Source: Candidatus Cloacimonadota bacterium (lineage in GTDB: Bacteria > Cloacimonadota > Cloacimonadia > Cloacimonadales > WRIO01). From it: a stretch of DNA of 12,794 nucleotides. Made by a program: the position numbers and the translations under genes. Shown here piece by piece: positions 1 through 7,623 of the stretch. A model generated the notes under the pieces. It searched no databases. It was not told the origin of the DNA and saw nothing but the letters and a program-made list of their open reading frames with translations. How positions within the stretch are numbered: the first letter of the stretch is position 1; each line of letters begins with the position of its first letter. The DNA lies in the NCBI GenBank assembly GCA_023230175.1, contig JALNXV010000064.1, positions 1-12,794 of the forward strand, in the 5' to 3' direction.

Positions 1-446
1 ATAACATAGTCTTAAGAGACTATTATAATCACAAAGGCTTCTTTATTAATAAAAAACCTTCAAAAAAAAGAACTGAAAATTTAGTTAAAAAATTAGGAGT
101 TCAAACTCCAAGTATTTATACTCCAATCAAACAACTTTCCGGAGGGAATATACAAAAAGTACTCTTAGGTCGAGAAATAGATTGTAGCCCCAAATTAATT
201 ATAACAGCCTATCCTACACGAGGACTTGATATAAAATCATCTTACCTTATCTATGATTTACTTAATGAACAAAAAGCAAAAGGTATAGGTATTATTTATG
301 TTGCTGAAGATTTAGATGTTTTACTTGAAATATCAGATCGAATATTAGTTATGTGCAGAGGAGAAGCAATCGGTATTGTTAATGCTGAGGATACTAATAA
401 AGAAGAAATCGGGTTAATGATGAGCGGAGAAAAACTTGTTAAATAG
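1..446 (+). CDS. BMP-family ABC importer, ATP-binding protein, C-terminal part (5' truncated by window edge)
   Basis: This is the last 147 codons of an ABC ATPase, read in the frame starting at base 3 and ending at TAG 444-446. Visible motifs are those of the second nucleotide-binding domain of tandem-domain ATPases in the NupO/YufO and RfuB group. The signature is LSGGN followed by IQKVLLGREI, then a Walker-B-like segment PKLIITAYPTRGLD, and a terminal stretch YVAEDLDVLLEISDRILVM. The Walker B Asp and catalytic Glu positions are occupied by Ala and Tyr, and the switch His is Glu. As I recall the family, its C-terminal domain is normally degenerate here (AQPTRGLD, SEDLD), so this should be the non-catalytic half. 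The protein would energise uptake by the two permeases directly downstream; the first starts 23 nt after this stop. The substrate cannot be fixed: nucleosides and riboflavin are both known for this family. The N-terminal ATPase half and any receptor lipoprotein lie outside the window. Confidence 0.9.
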   Translation, partial: NIVLRDYYNHKGFFINKKPSKKRTENLVKKLGVQTPSIYTPIKQLSGGNIQKVLLGREIDCSPKLIITAYPTRGLDIKSSYLIYDLLNEQKAKGIGIIYVAEDLDVLLEISDRILVMCRGEAIGIVNAEDTNKEEIGLMMSGEKLVK

Positions 447-469
447 GTTATTAAAAAAAGAAGAGTTAT

Positions 470-1552
470 ATGTTTAGAATTTATAAAAGAAATTCACCGG
501 GGAAATTATTTAATCTATATATTAGATTTATCGGAATCTTATCTGCATTGATTGTTACAGGTTTTTTTATTTATATACTTGGACATAATCCTTTAGAAGT
601 TTTTGGGGCAATTTTAAAAGGTGCTTTCGGTTCTGAATATAGATTTGTTGAAACAATTACAAAGACTATACCTTTAGCTATCACATCAATTGCTGTCGGC
701 ATTGCCTTTAAGATGAAATTTTGGAACATAGGGGCTGAAGGACAGATAATTATGGGGGCTTGTTTTAGTTCGTTTATTGCCCTAAATTGCACAAATTTAT
801 CTAAACCTATAATGTTACCACTTATGATGTTAGCAGGTATAATTGGAGGTGGAATTTGGGCACTTATTCCTGCTTTTTTTAAAGCTAAATTTAATACAAA
901 TGAGACAATTTTTACTTTAATGATGAACTATATTGCATTTAAATGGGTAATTTATCTTCAATACGGCCCTTGGAAAGACCCCGGAGCTCTTGGTTTTCCA
1001 AAGATACCAAATTTTGTTTCTGCTGCTGTTCTACCTGAAATATTTGGTGTTCATATTGGATGGATTATTATGTTTGTGATTGCTTTAATATTCTACTTTT
1101 TTATGAATCATAGCAAATTAGGCTATGAGATAAATGTTGTAGGTGAAAGTGAAAATACAGCCCGATATGCAGGAATTAGTGTTTTTGCTATTGTTTTAAT
1201 AAATCTTTTTATAAGTGGGGGGCTTTCCGGATTAGTTGGTATGATACAAGTTTCCGGCGTTAACAAAACACTTTCAATGAATATTGCCGGAGGCATTGGA
1301 TTTACAGCAATTATAACAAGTTGGCTTGCCGGATTAAGTATCCCGATAATATTAATTGTTAGTTTTCTATTTGCAGCCATGGTTCAAGGTAGTACCTTTA
1401 TTCAAATGGCTTTTCAAATACCACAAGCTGCAGCAGAAATTATCCAAGGACTACTATTATTCTTTGTTTTAGGCAGTGAATTTTTTATCAGATATAGTGT
1501 TAAAATACAGAAATTTAAAATGATACAGTTTAAAAAAGAAGAGGTAAAATAA
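470..1552 (+). CDS. BMP-family ABC importer permease 1 (NupP/YufP-like)
   Basis: This 360-residue integral membrane protein is the first of two permeases of a nucleoside- or riboflavin-type ABC importer in the inner membrane. It is strongly hydrophobic, with roughly 8-10 membrane segments, the first at about residues 20-37. Family motifs are WNIGAEGQIIMGA (85-97), the cytoplasmic coupling-loop region NETIFTLMMNYIA (144-156) and VGESENTARYAGI (224-236). Length is normal for the family. The ATG at 470 follows a purine-rich AGAAGAG at 459-465 and gives a complete N-terminus with a basic cytoplasmic lead. It lies 23 nt after the ATPase gene and its stop overlaps the next permease start (TAATG), so the three genes are almost certainly one operon. 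The same architecture occurs in NupOPQ (guanosine and other nucleosides) and in RfuC/RfuD (riboflavin); the sequence alone does not decide between them. Confidence 0.92.
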   Translation: MFRIYKRNSPGKLFNLYIRFIGILSALIVTGFFIYILGHNPLEVFGAILKGAFGSEYRFVETITKTIPLAITSIAVGIAFKMKFWNIGAEGQIIMGACFSSFIALNCTNLSKPIMLPLMMLAGIIGGGIWALIPAFFKAKFNTNETIFTLMMNYIAFKWVIYLQYGPWKDPGALGFPKIPNFVSAAVLPEIFGVHIGWIIMFVIALIFYFFMNHSKLGYEINVVGESENTARYAGISVFAIVLINLFISGGLSGLVGMIQVSGVNKTLSMNIAGGIGFTAIITSWLAGLSIPIILIVSFLFAAMVQGSTFIQMAFQIPQAAAEIIQGLLLFFVLGSEFFIRYSVKIQKFKMIQFKKEEVK

Positions 1553-2472
1553 TGGAAAATTTTTTAGTCGCAGCCATAATCGCCGGTACTCCATTATTAT
1601 TAGCTATCTTAGGGGAAATACTTACTGAAAAAGTAGGCAATTTAAATCTTGGAGTAGAAGGCCTTATGCTTATGGGAGCAGTAATTGGCTTTAATGTGGC
1701 ACTTAAAACAAATAGTCCCTTTTTAGCAGTTATTGGTGCTGCTTTAGCAGGTCTAGCAGGAGCTTTGATATATACATTTCTAACTGTATCCTTAAGGACT
1801 AACCAAGTAGTTACAGGTTTAACTTTAACAATTTTTGGTACCGGCTTCGCAGGTTTTTTGGGCAAAACATTGGTCGGTGAAGTAGTCCCTGTATCAGTAA
1901 GCCAATTTTTTGCTAATAAACCCATTCCGATTTTATCTAATATCCCCTTTATAGGAAATATATTATTTAATCATTCTATATTTATATATTTCGCTTATTT
2001 AATTGCAATAGTAATTGGTATTTACTTATTTAAAACAAGATATGGCTTAAATCTTCGGGCTATTGGAGAAAATACAGCTGCAGGAGATGTGGCCGGATTA
2101 AATATTACCTTATATAAGTATATACACATTGGAATCGGAGGTATTTTATGTGCTTTAGGAGGTGCGTACTTATCTCTTATCTATGTACCTGCTTGGCAAG
2201 AAAATGTTACCGCAGGAAGAGGTTGGATTGCTATTGCCTTAGTAATATTCTGTAAATGGAACCCTTATTATGCTATCTTTGCTGCTGTTTTTTTTGGAGG
2301 TTTAGATATTATCGGTTTTAGAATTCAAAATACCTTTATTTCTAGATATATCATTGATATGCTACCATACCTTTTCACAACTATCGTTTTAATAATAAGT
2401 TCTATTAAAAAATCTAAAGAAAATAACCCCCCAAATTCTCTTGGAGTTCCCTACTTTAGAGAAGAAAGATAG
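1552..2472 (+). CDS. BMP-family ABC importer permease 2 (NupQ/YufQ-like)
   Basis: This 306-residue polytopic protein is the second permease of the importer and would form a heterodimer with the product of the preceding gene. Diagnostic motifs are GEILTEKVGNLNLGVEGLML (21-40), IGENTAAGDVAGLNI (171-185) and AGRGWIAIALVIFCKWNP (221-238). The last is characteristic of the smaller permease in this family. The ATG at 1552 shares its A with the upstream stop codon and has a strong AGAAGAGG Shine-Dalgarno at 1537-1544, so translational coupling is likely. The C-terminus ends in a charged tail after the last membrane segment, with no sign of truncation. The next gene begins 6 nt after the stop, which suggests co-transcription with a metabolic enzyme that is not a usual member of this operon. 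Confidence 0.93.
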   Translation: MENFLVAAIIAGTPLLLAILGEILTEKVGNLNLGVEGLMLMGAVIGFNVALKTNSPFLAVIGAALAGLAGALIYTFLTVSLRTNQVVTGLTLTIFGTGFAGFLGKTLVGEVVPVSVSQFFANKPIPILSNIPFIGNILFNHSIFIYFAYLIAIVIGIYLFKTRYGLNLRAIGENTAAGDVAGLNITLYKYIHIGIGGILCALGGAYLSLIYVPAWQENVTAGRGWIAIALVIFCKWNPYYAIFAAVFFGGLDIIGFRIQNTFISRYIIDMLPYLFTTIVLIISSIKKSKENNPPNSLGVPYFREER

Positions 2473-2478
2473 TAATAA

Positions 2479-3837
2479 ATGTCTAATTTACTGACTAACG
2501 ACAGTAAATTATTCCTATCTGATAAAATCATCTGCTTAGTAGGTTTTATGGGTTCAGGAAAATCATACATCGGAAATCTTATTGCTCAAGAATTATCAGC
2601 TGAGTTTATTGATACAGACTTAAAGATAGAACAAGATAAAAATCAAACTATTAAAACAATTTTTAAAGATAATGGTGAAAAATATTTTAGAAAAATTGAA
2701 AGACAATTACTTAAAAATCTTGTTTTTTCTACTTATAATGAAAATAAATCACTCGTTATTGCTACAGGAGGGGGAACTTTTTTAAATAAATCAAATCAAA
2801 AACTAGTAAAGCAATTTTATTGGGACTTTTATAATCATTCTATTTCAAATAGATGGATAGTTATAGCTCTTAATCCTTCTTTTGAAGTTATCTATAATAG
2901 GATTAAAGGTTCTCATAGACCTCTTGTATTTAGAAAATCAAGAAAATTTGTTTTTAACTTATGGAGTTCAAGATACAAACTTTATCAACAAATTTCTCAT
3001 CTTTCCATTTCAGATAGTGTTACAGAAAATATCTTTTCTACCCTCAATCAAAGACTAAATATACTCCAAAAATCTTATATTTGTCTGATAAATAAGAAAT
3101 TATCAAAAAACGAAATAGTCCTTCAATCTAATCAAAAATTTAAAGAATATCCTCTCAATGTCACAAATCTTATTGAACAAAACTGGACTAATCTAATAAA
3201 AACAAAGACAGTATCAAATAAGTATCTATATAATGGGATAGTGTATAGTTTAAAAGAATACAACTACAATAATGATATACTCACTCTAAAGATTCAACCT
3301 ACAGACTATAAAAGTTATCTTGGAACAAATATAAGTAATATTGATCTTATAAAAAATAAAAATCACTTAGCAAATATTTTAGCCGCTTGCGTAGTAACCA
3401 TAACAAAAGATAACTATTGTGTTATAGGGAAAAGAAGTAATAAGCTCGCTGAAGGGAGCACTCAATGGCATATAATCGGTGGAACTATTGAACCCAAAAC
3501 AAACACACAAATCTATCAACCGGAACATCCCTATGAGCTTATCATCAAAGAATTAAAAGAAGAAATAAATATTTCTGAATCACAAATAAAAAATCTTTCT
3601 TGTACAGGTTTCGGGTTAAGCGTATATAATAACAAACCGGAATTTTTATTTGTTGCATTTCTAAATATTAACCTTCAACAATTAAAACTAATTATTACTA
3701 ATGCCAAAGACTATGATGAACACTCAGAATATAAATTCATAAAAACAACTGAGCTTATGCAATTTGTAAATAATCACAATGTTACTCCTATTGGTCAATT
3801 GGCTATAAAGCTTGCCCTTGAGAATGATTTCATTTGA
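2479..3837 (+). CDS. aroK: Shikimate kinase fused to a NUDT22-like Nudix hydrolase domain
   Basis: This 452-residue protein joins two enzyme domains. Residues about 14-195 are shikimate kinase (ATP-dependent 3-phosphorylation of shikimate, chorismate pathway). It has P-loop GFMGSGKSY (22-30), DTD (45-47), FRKIE (70-74), TGGG (96-99), lid Arg in HRP (147) and Arg165 in SRYKLY. These correspond, with near-canonical spacing, to the Asp, Arg, GGG and Arg residues that bind shikimate and ATP. Residues about 195-245 are an Asn/Lys/Ile-rich linker. Residues about 245-452 form a Nudix domain: LYNG, TDYKSYLGTN (275-284), GKRS...AEG, WHIIGGTIEP (330-339) and a long Nudix box ending KELKEEINI (357-365). 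That layout recalls the NUDT22 family, which cleaves UDP-glucose and UDP-galactose. A stand-alone AroK is usually about 170-190 residues, so this fusion is unusual. The ATG at 2479 follows purine-rich GAAGAAAG inside the previous gene. The kinase call is firm; the Nudix substrate is inference. Confidence 0.85.
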   Translation: MSNLLTNDSKLFLSDKIICLVGFMGSGKSYIGNLIAQELSAEFIDTDLKIEQDKNQTIKTIFKDNGEKYFRKIERQLLKNLVFSTYNENKSLVIATGGGTFLNKSNQKLVKQFYWDFYNHSISNRWIVIALNPSFEVIYNRIKGSHRPLVFRKSRKFVFNLWSSRYKLYQQISHLSISDSVTENIFSTLNQRLNILQKSYICLINKKLSKNEIVLQSNQKFKEYPLNVTNLIEQNWTNLIKTKTVSNKYLYNGIVYSLKEYNYNNDILTLKIQPTDYKSYLGTNISNIDLIKNKNHLANILAACVVTITKDNYCVIGKRSNKLAEGSTQWHIIGGTIEPKTNTQIYQPEHPYELIIKELKEEINISESQIKNLSCTGFGLSVYNNKPEFLFVAFLNINLQQLKLIITNAKDYDEHSEYKFIKTTELMQFVNNHNVTPIGQLAIKLALENDFI

Positions 3838-3863
3838 CAATCTCTATTAGGAATTAAATGTTA
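3834..3863 (+). promoter_or_regulatory. Possible weak promoter ahead of rimO
   Basis: A perfect TTGACA lies at 3834-3839, overlapping the stop of the upstream kinase-Nudix gene. A poor -10-like ATGTTA sits at 3858-3863 (18-nt spacer). The 42-nt gap before rimO leaves room for a start site, but in DNA this AT-rich the match could be chance, and rimO may simply be read from the upstream operon. Confidence 0.25.
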
Positions 3864-3879
3864 CATTAGAGGTATAATA

Positions 3880-5169
3880 ATGAGAAATTTTTCTATAATA
3901 AGCTTAGGTTGTCCAAAAAATTTAACAGATAGTGAAAATTTTTTTTCAATATTTAAACAAGCCGGATATAATTTTACTGATAATGTAAATATCGCTGAGA
4001 TTTTATTAATCAATACTTGTGGCTTTATTAGAGATGCACAAGAAGAATCCATAAATACAATCTTAGAACATATTTTACTAAAAAATAATAAATTAAAGAA
4101 ACTTATTGTTACCGGTTGTTTAGTTAAAAGATTTCAAGAAGAATTAAAACAAGAAATACCTGAGGTTGACCTTTGGTTAGATTTAAAGGATTTTGACGGA
4201 TTACAAAAATTATTAAATACTCACTTTAAAATTGAGAGAGAAATTTTGACTTTACCACATTATGCATATTTGAGAGTTAGCGACGGTTGTAATAACAGAT
4301 GTTCATATTGTGCCATCCCCGACATTAGAGGTGAGTTACATTCAATATCCATTGAGAATTTACTTGAAGAAGCTAAAATATTAGCTTTAAAAGGTGTTAA
4401 AGAATTAATTGTTAATGCCCAAGATACAAGTAATTATGGCAAAGATTTACATGGAAAATCAATGTTGGTTGAACTTCTAACAAAACTTGACAATCTAAAA
4501 CTTTTTAAATGGATAAGGCTTTTATATTTGCATCCTGCTCATTTAACAAAAGAAATGGTCTTCGAATTTAGTAAAATTAAATCATTATTGCCTTATTTTG
4601 ATATTCCGCTTCAGCATATTAATGATAATATACTCAAAAATATGAATAGGAAAATTACAAAACAAGAGACATTGTCATTATTAAATTTTATCAGAGAAAC
4701 TATACCTCAAGCGGCAATAAGAACTACGTTTATAACAGGTTTCCCGGGTGAAACTAAAAAAGATTATATAGAATTGAAAAATTTTATACAAGAGTTTAGA
4801 TTTACTCGTCTCGGGGTTTTTTCATATTCACAAGAAAAAGGTACTCCTGCATATAATTTTAATAATCAGGTAAATAAACAAACTGCTCAAAACAGAAAAG
4901 ATAGACTTATGGCAATTCAACAAAAGATTTCCGAAGAGATAATGAGTTCTTTTATTGATCAAGAATTGGAAGTAATAATAGATAGAAAAGCAAATGAAGA
5001 ATCTTTTCTATATGAAGGAAGATCATATTTAGATGCACCTGAGATTGATGGAACTATATTCATTACCCATGGCAATGCTAAACCCGGCGACATTGTAACC
5101 GTCCAAATAACAGATTCATGGGAATATGATTTAGTTGGTAAGATTATTAATAATGTTACAAATACGTAA
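3880..5169 (+). CDS. rimO: Ribosomal protein S12 Asp methylthiotransferase RimO (radical SAM)
   Basis: This 429-residue enzyme would transfer a methylthio group to the conserved aspartate of ribosomal protein S12, using two [4Fe-4S] clusters and S-adenosylmethionine in the cytoplasm. The N-terminal UPF0004 domain (about 1-110) supplies cluster-binding Cys11 (LGCPKN), Cys47 (NTCGFI) and Cys80 (TGCL). The radical SAM motif CxxxCxxC is Cys137, Cys141 and Cys144 (CNNRCSYC). A TRAM domain closes the protein (about 365-425), containing YEGRSYLDAPEIDG, which is typical of RimO. The opening SLGCPKN, the VSDGCNNRCSYC context and the C-terminal signature favour RimO over MiaB and MtaB. Length is normal. 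The ATG at 3880 is preceded by AGAGG at 3868-3872 with a 7-nt spacer. It lies 42 nt after the kinase-Nudix gene and 39 nt before an exported protein. Confidence 0.95.
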   Translation: MRNFSIISLGCPKNLTDSENFFSIFKQAGYNFTDNVNIAEILLINTCGFIRDAQEESINTILEHILLKNNKLKKLIVTGCLVKRFQEELKQEIPEVDLWLDLKDFDGLQKLLNTHFKIEREILTLPHYAYLRVSDGCNNRCSYCAIPDIRGELHSISIENLLEEAKILALKGVKELIVNAQDTSNYGKDLHGKSMLVELLTKLDNLKLFKWIRLLYLHPAHLTKEMVFEFSKIKSLLPYFDIPLQHINDNILKNMNRKITKQETLSLLNFIRETIPQAAIRTTFITGFPGETKKDYIELKNFIQEFRFTRLGVFSYSQEKGTPAYNFNNQVNKQTAQNRKDRLMAIQQKISEEIMSSFIDQELEVIIDRKANEESFLYEGRSYLDAPEIDGTIFITHGNAKPGDIVTVQITDSWEYDLVGKIINNVTNT

Positions 5170-5186
5170 GTCAAGTGTTTTATAAT
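5156..5186 (+). promoter_or_regulatory. Possible promoter for the exported protein gene
   Basis: A perfect -10 hexamer TATAAT lies at 5181-5186, 23 nt before the start codon at 5209. The best -35-like element is TTACAA at 5156-5161, with a long 19-nt spacer, overlapping the end of rimO. The -10 match is good but the -35 is poor, so this is only a candidate. Confidence 0.35.
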
Positions 5187-5208
5187 TAAAATAGTTAAAG
5201 GAATAGAG

Positions 5209-6030
5209 ATGAAGAAAAGTTTTATTTGTTTAGTATTGAGTTTTTTGATAATTAATTTATTTGCCGGAATAATTATTACCCGTGATGAACAAGGTATGAT
5301 AAGCAGAGAACTATATCATAATAATTATTTTGCAGAGATTGAAAATGATTTGATTGTTTCAATCTGGAATTTTAATGATTTAACACTTACATTAATTAAT
5401 CACCCCTTAAGAATTTATACAACAATAGATTTCGAATCTTTTAAAAATGAAATGATTAAGCAAAATCAAGCTCAGATAAATGCAGAATTAAGAAATTTAG
5501 ATAAAGAAAGACAAAAATTGTATGCTGATGCAACAGTTACTTTGTTTAAATCAATGCGACCAAGATTTATGATTGTAGATACCACCAATATCCAGGGATA
5601 TAAAGCCTACGAATATCATATATATAACGGAGATATTAAAGCTCAAAAATTATGGATTAGCAGAGATTTACAAAATGATATTAATGATGAAGTAAACCCA
5701 ATTAACATAAAAAAAATTGAGTCTGTTTTTAAAACTAATAGACAAACATATTTTGATGCAATGGGCATCTTTTTAGACCCTGTATCTTCTCTTGTTGAAT
5801 CAATTGAAGATATTGGGTATGTTGTAAAACGAAATGATTACGGGTTTAGAGAAAAGTCAGATAAAGAATATGAAGACGAAGTTGACAAAGTAAAAAATGA
5901 AATATCTGAAATAAAAAAAAGTAATATAGACCCCCAAATATTTACTAAACATCAAAAATATCAACAATTAGATTATAATTCTTATCAGGTTGCTGTGATT
6001 AAAGCAATGGAAAAACAGTTAAAAAGATAA
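5209..6030 (+). CDS. Exported protein of unknown function
   Basis: I do not recognise this 273-residue protein. It begins with a clear Sec-type signal peptide: MKKS, then a hydrophobic run to about residue 19, with a plausible cleavage after LFA (17-19). There is no lipobox Cys at the cleavage region, so it is probably periplasmic or outer-surface rather than a lipoprotein. The mature part has no further membrane segment. It contains two charged, probably helical stretches (about 80-106 and 217-238). The central region, about 118-152, contains YKAYEYHIYNGDIKAQKLWI, and this strand/turn pattern loosely recalls small beta-rich periplasmic proteins of the DUF4412/LolA-like type. That resemblance is weak. 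The start at 5209 has AAAGGA at 5197-5202 as ribosome-binding site. It is the last gene of the plus-strand block and faces guaA across a palindromic terminator. Confidence 0.75.
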   Translation: MKKSFICLVLSFLIINLFAGIIITRDEQGMISRELYHNNYFAEIENDLIVSIWNFNDLTLTLINHPLRIYTTIDFESFKNEMIKQNQAQINAELRNLDKERQKLYADATVTLFKSMRPRFMIVDTTNIQGYKAYEYHIYNGDIKAQKLWISRDLQNDINDEVNPINIKKIESVFKTNRQTYFDAMGIFLDPVSSLVESIEDIGYVVKRNDYGFREKSDKEYEDEVDKVKNEISEIKKSNIDPQIFTKHQKYQQLDYNSYQVAVIKAMEKQLKR

Positions 6031-6034
6031 ATAA

Positions 6035-6060
6035 ATATACCTCTTATATAAGAGGTATAT
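6035..6060. terminator. Perfect 26-nt palindrome, likely bidirectional terminator
   Basis: The half-site ATATACCTCTTA and its exact complement TAAGAGGTATAT flank a central TA. This gives an 11-12 bp stem located 4 nt after the exported protein's stop and 24 nt beyond the guaA stop. On the plus strand it is followed by a T-rich run (TATTTTCTTT from 6063). On the minus strand it is followed by the complement of AAAAAGATAAATAA (6021-6034), which is also T-rich. Position between convergent genes and T tracts on both sides fit intrinsic termination in both directions. The stem has only a few G-C pairs. Confidence 0.75.
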
Positions 6061-6084
6061 AATATTTTCTTTATCATACTTAAA

Positions 6085-7623
6085 CTATTCCCATTCAATC
6101 GTAGCGGGCGGCTTTGAACTAATATCATAAACTACTCGATTAACTCCTCTAACTTCATTTATAATGCGATTGGATACCCTTTTTAGGAAATCGTAAGGAA
6201 GATCTGCCCAATCAGCAGTCATTCCGTCCACACTGGTAACTGCTCTAAGTCCACAAAGTTGTTCATACGTTCTTTCATCACCCATTACACCGACAGAATA
6301 TACCGGTAAAAGCACAGCAAAAGCCTGCCACACTTTATGATATAAATTATTATTTCTTAGTTCTTCGATAAATATCGCATCAATATCCTGAAGAATTTTA
6401 ACCTTTTCTTTGGTAATATCACTAAGAATCCTTATTGCAAGTCCAGGTCCGGGGAATGGATGCCTATCAACCATATGTTCAGGTAATCCAAGTTCTCTAC
6501 CGACAGCCCTAACCTCATCTTTAAAAAGTTCTCTTAATGGTTCAATAAGCCTTAATTGCATTTTCTCAGGTAAACCGCCTACATTATGATGAGATTTTAT
6601 TGTTGCCGAAGGTCCTTTAAAGGAAACACTTTCAATTACATCAGGATAAAGAGTTCCTTGTGCAAGCCATTTAGCATTTGGATATTTTTTAGCTTCATTA
6701 TCAAAAACTTCAATAAAGGTATTACCAATGATTTTCCTTTTTTGTTCAGGGTCTGTTATATTTTCTAATTTAGTTAAAAATAGATTTTCAGCATCTATAG
6801 TGATTAATTGCATACCAAATTCATTTTCAAAAAAGTGTTGTACTTCTTTGACTTCATTTTTTCTAAGTAATCCGGTATTTACAAAGATAGGAATAAGATT
6901 TTGACCGATAGCTTTATAAAGAAGAGCTGCTACAACTGAAGAGTCAACCCCCCCACTCAAACCTAATATAACTTGATCATTTCCAACTAATGTTTGAGTT
7001 TGTTTGATTGCTGATTCTATAAAAGATTCTGAGGTCCAATCTTTAGAAAAACTACAAATATTGGTAAGAAAGTTTTCAATAACTCTTGCTCCGTTTACTG
7101 TATGAACAACTTCAGGATGAAATTGCAAAGCGAAAAGAGGTTTATCAGTATGTGCAATAGCCGCATAAGGAGAATTTTCTGTATGAGCAAGACACTTAAA
7201 ACCTTGCGGTAATAAACTTACAGAATCTCCATGACTCATCCATACTGTTTCTTCTTGATCAAGTCCTTTAAAAATAGTAGAATGATCATCTATTTTAATT
7301 CTCGCATAACCAAATTCCTTTTTTTCAAAATTATCAACTTTACCACCAAGCGAACTAACCATTAACTGCATACCATAGCAAATACTTAAGACAGGGATAT
7401 TGCCATCAAAAATTGAGGCATCAACCTTAGGAGCATCAGGATTTGTTGTACTGAATGGACTACCTGATAAGATAATTGCTTGAGGATTTTTACTATATAT
7501 CTCCTCTATGGATACTGTGCATGGTAAAATCTCACAATAGATATTAAGTCTTCTGACTTGTTTTGCAATCAACTGTGTATATTGTGAGCCAAAATCTAGT
7601 ATGACTACTATTTGATGGGTCAT
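6085..7623 (-). CDS. guaA: GMP synthase (glutamine-hydrolysing)
   Basis: This 512-residue cytoplasmic enzyme aminates XMP to GMP with ATP and glutamine-derived ammonia, the last step of guanine nucleotide synthesis. The N-terminal class I glutamine amidotransferase domain (about 1-190) carries Cys82 (SICYGMQ), His169 and Glu171 (QFHPE). The ATP pyrophosphatase domain has the PP-loop SGGVDSS (223-229). The C-terminal dimerisation domain ends in the family-typical DISSKPPATIEWE. All catalytic residues are present and length is normal, so the bifunctional form is intact. The ATG at 7621-7623 immediately follows the metF stop, with a strong GGAGG overlapping the metF end. It is the last gene of the minus-strand block before the palindromic terminator. 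Confidence 0.98.
   Translation of the reverse strand: MTHQIVVILDFGSQYTQLIAKQVRRLNIYCEILPCTVSIEEIYSKNPQAIILSGSPFSTTNPDAPKVDASIFDGNIPVLSICYGMQLMVSSLGGKVDNFEKKEFGYARIKIDDHSTIFKGLDQEETVWMSHGDSVSLLPQGFKCLAHTENSPYAAIAHTDKPLFALQFHPEVVHTVNGARVIENFLTNICSFSKDWTSESFIESAIKQTQTLVGNDQVILGLSGGVDSSVVAALLYKAIGQNLIPIFVNTGLLRKNEVKEVQHFFENEFGMQLITIDAENLFLTKLENITDPEQKRKIIGNTFIEVFDNEAKKYPNAKWLAQGTLYPDVIESVSFKGPSATIKSHHNVGGLPEKMQLRLIEPLRELFKDEVRAVGRELGLPEHMVDRHPFPGPGLAIRILSDITKEKVKILQDIDAIFIEELRNNNLYHKVWQAFAVLLPVYSVGVMGDERTYEQLCGLRAVTSVDGMTADWADLPYDFLKRVSNRIINEVRGVNRVVYDISSKPPATIEWE

Noticed and set aside
1530..1925. Minus-strand open frame of 131 codons opposite the second permease
   Set aside because: It is antisense to a clear permease. 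The Pro/Lys/Ala-rich translation is typical of a shadow frame of hydrophobic coding sequence.
2479..3837. Frameshift or misjoin creating the kinase-Nudix fusion
   Set aside because: The frame is continuous through a plausible linker, both domains look intact, and no ribosome-binding site plus start marks a separate Nudix gene. Only comparison with related genomes could fully exclude it.
3873..3878. TATAAT as a -10 box
   Set aside because: It ends 1 nt before the rimO start codon and overlaps its ribosome-binding region, so it cannot drive rimO in the usual way. It is expected by chance in this AT-rich DNA.
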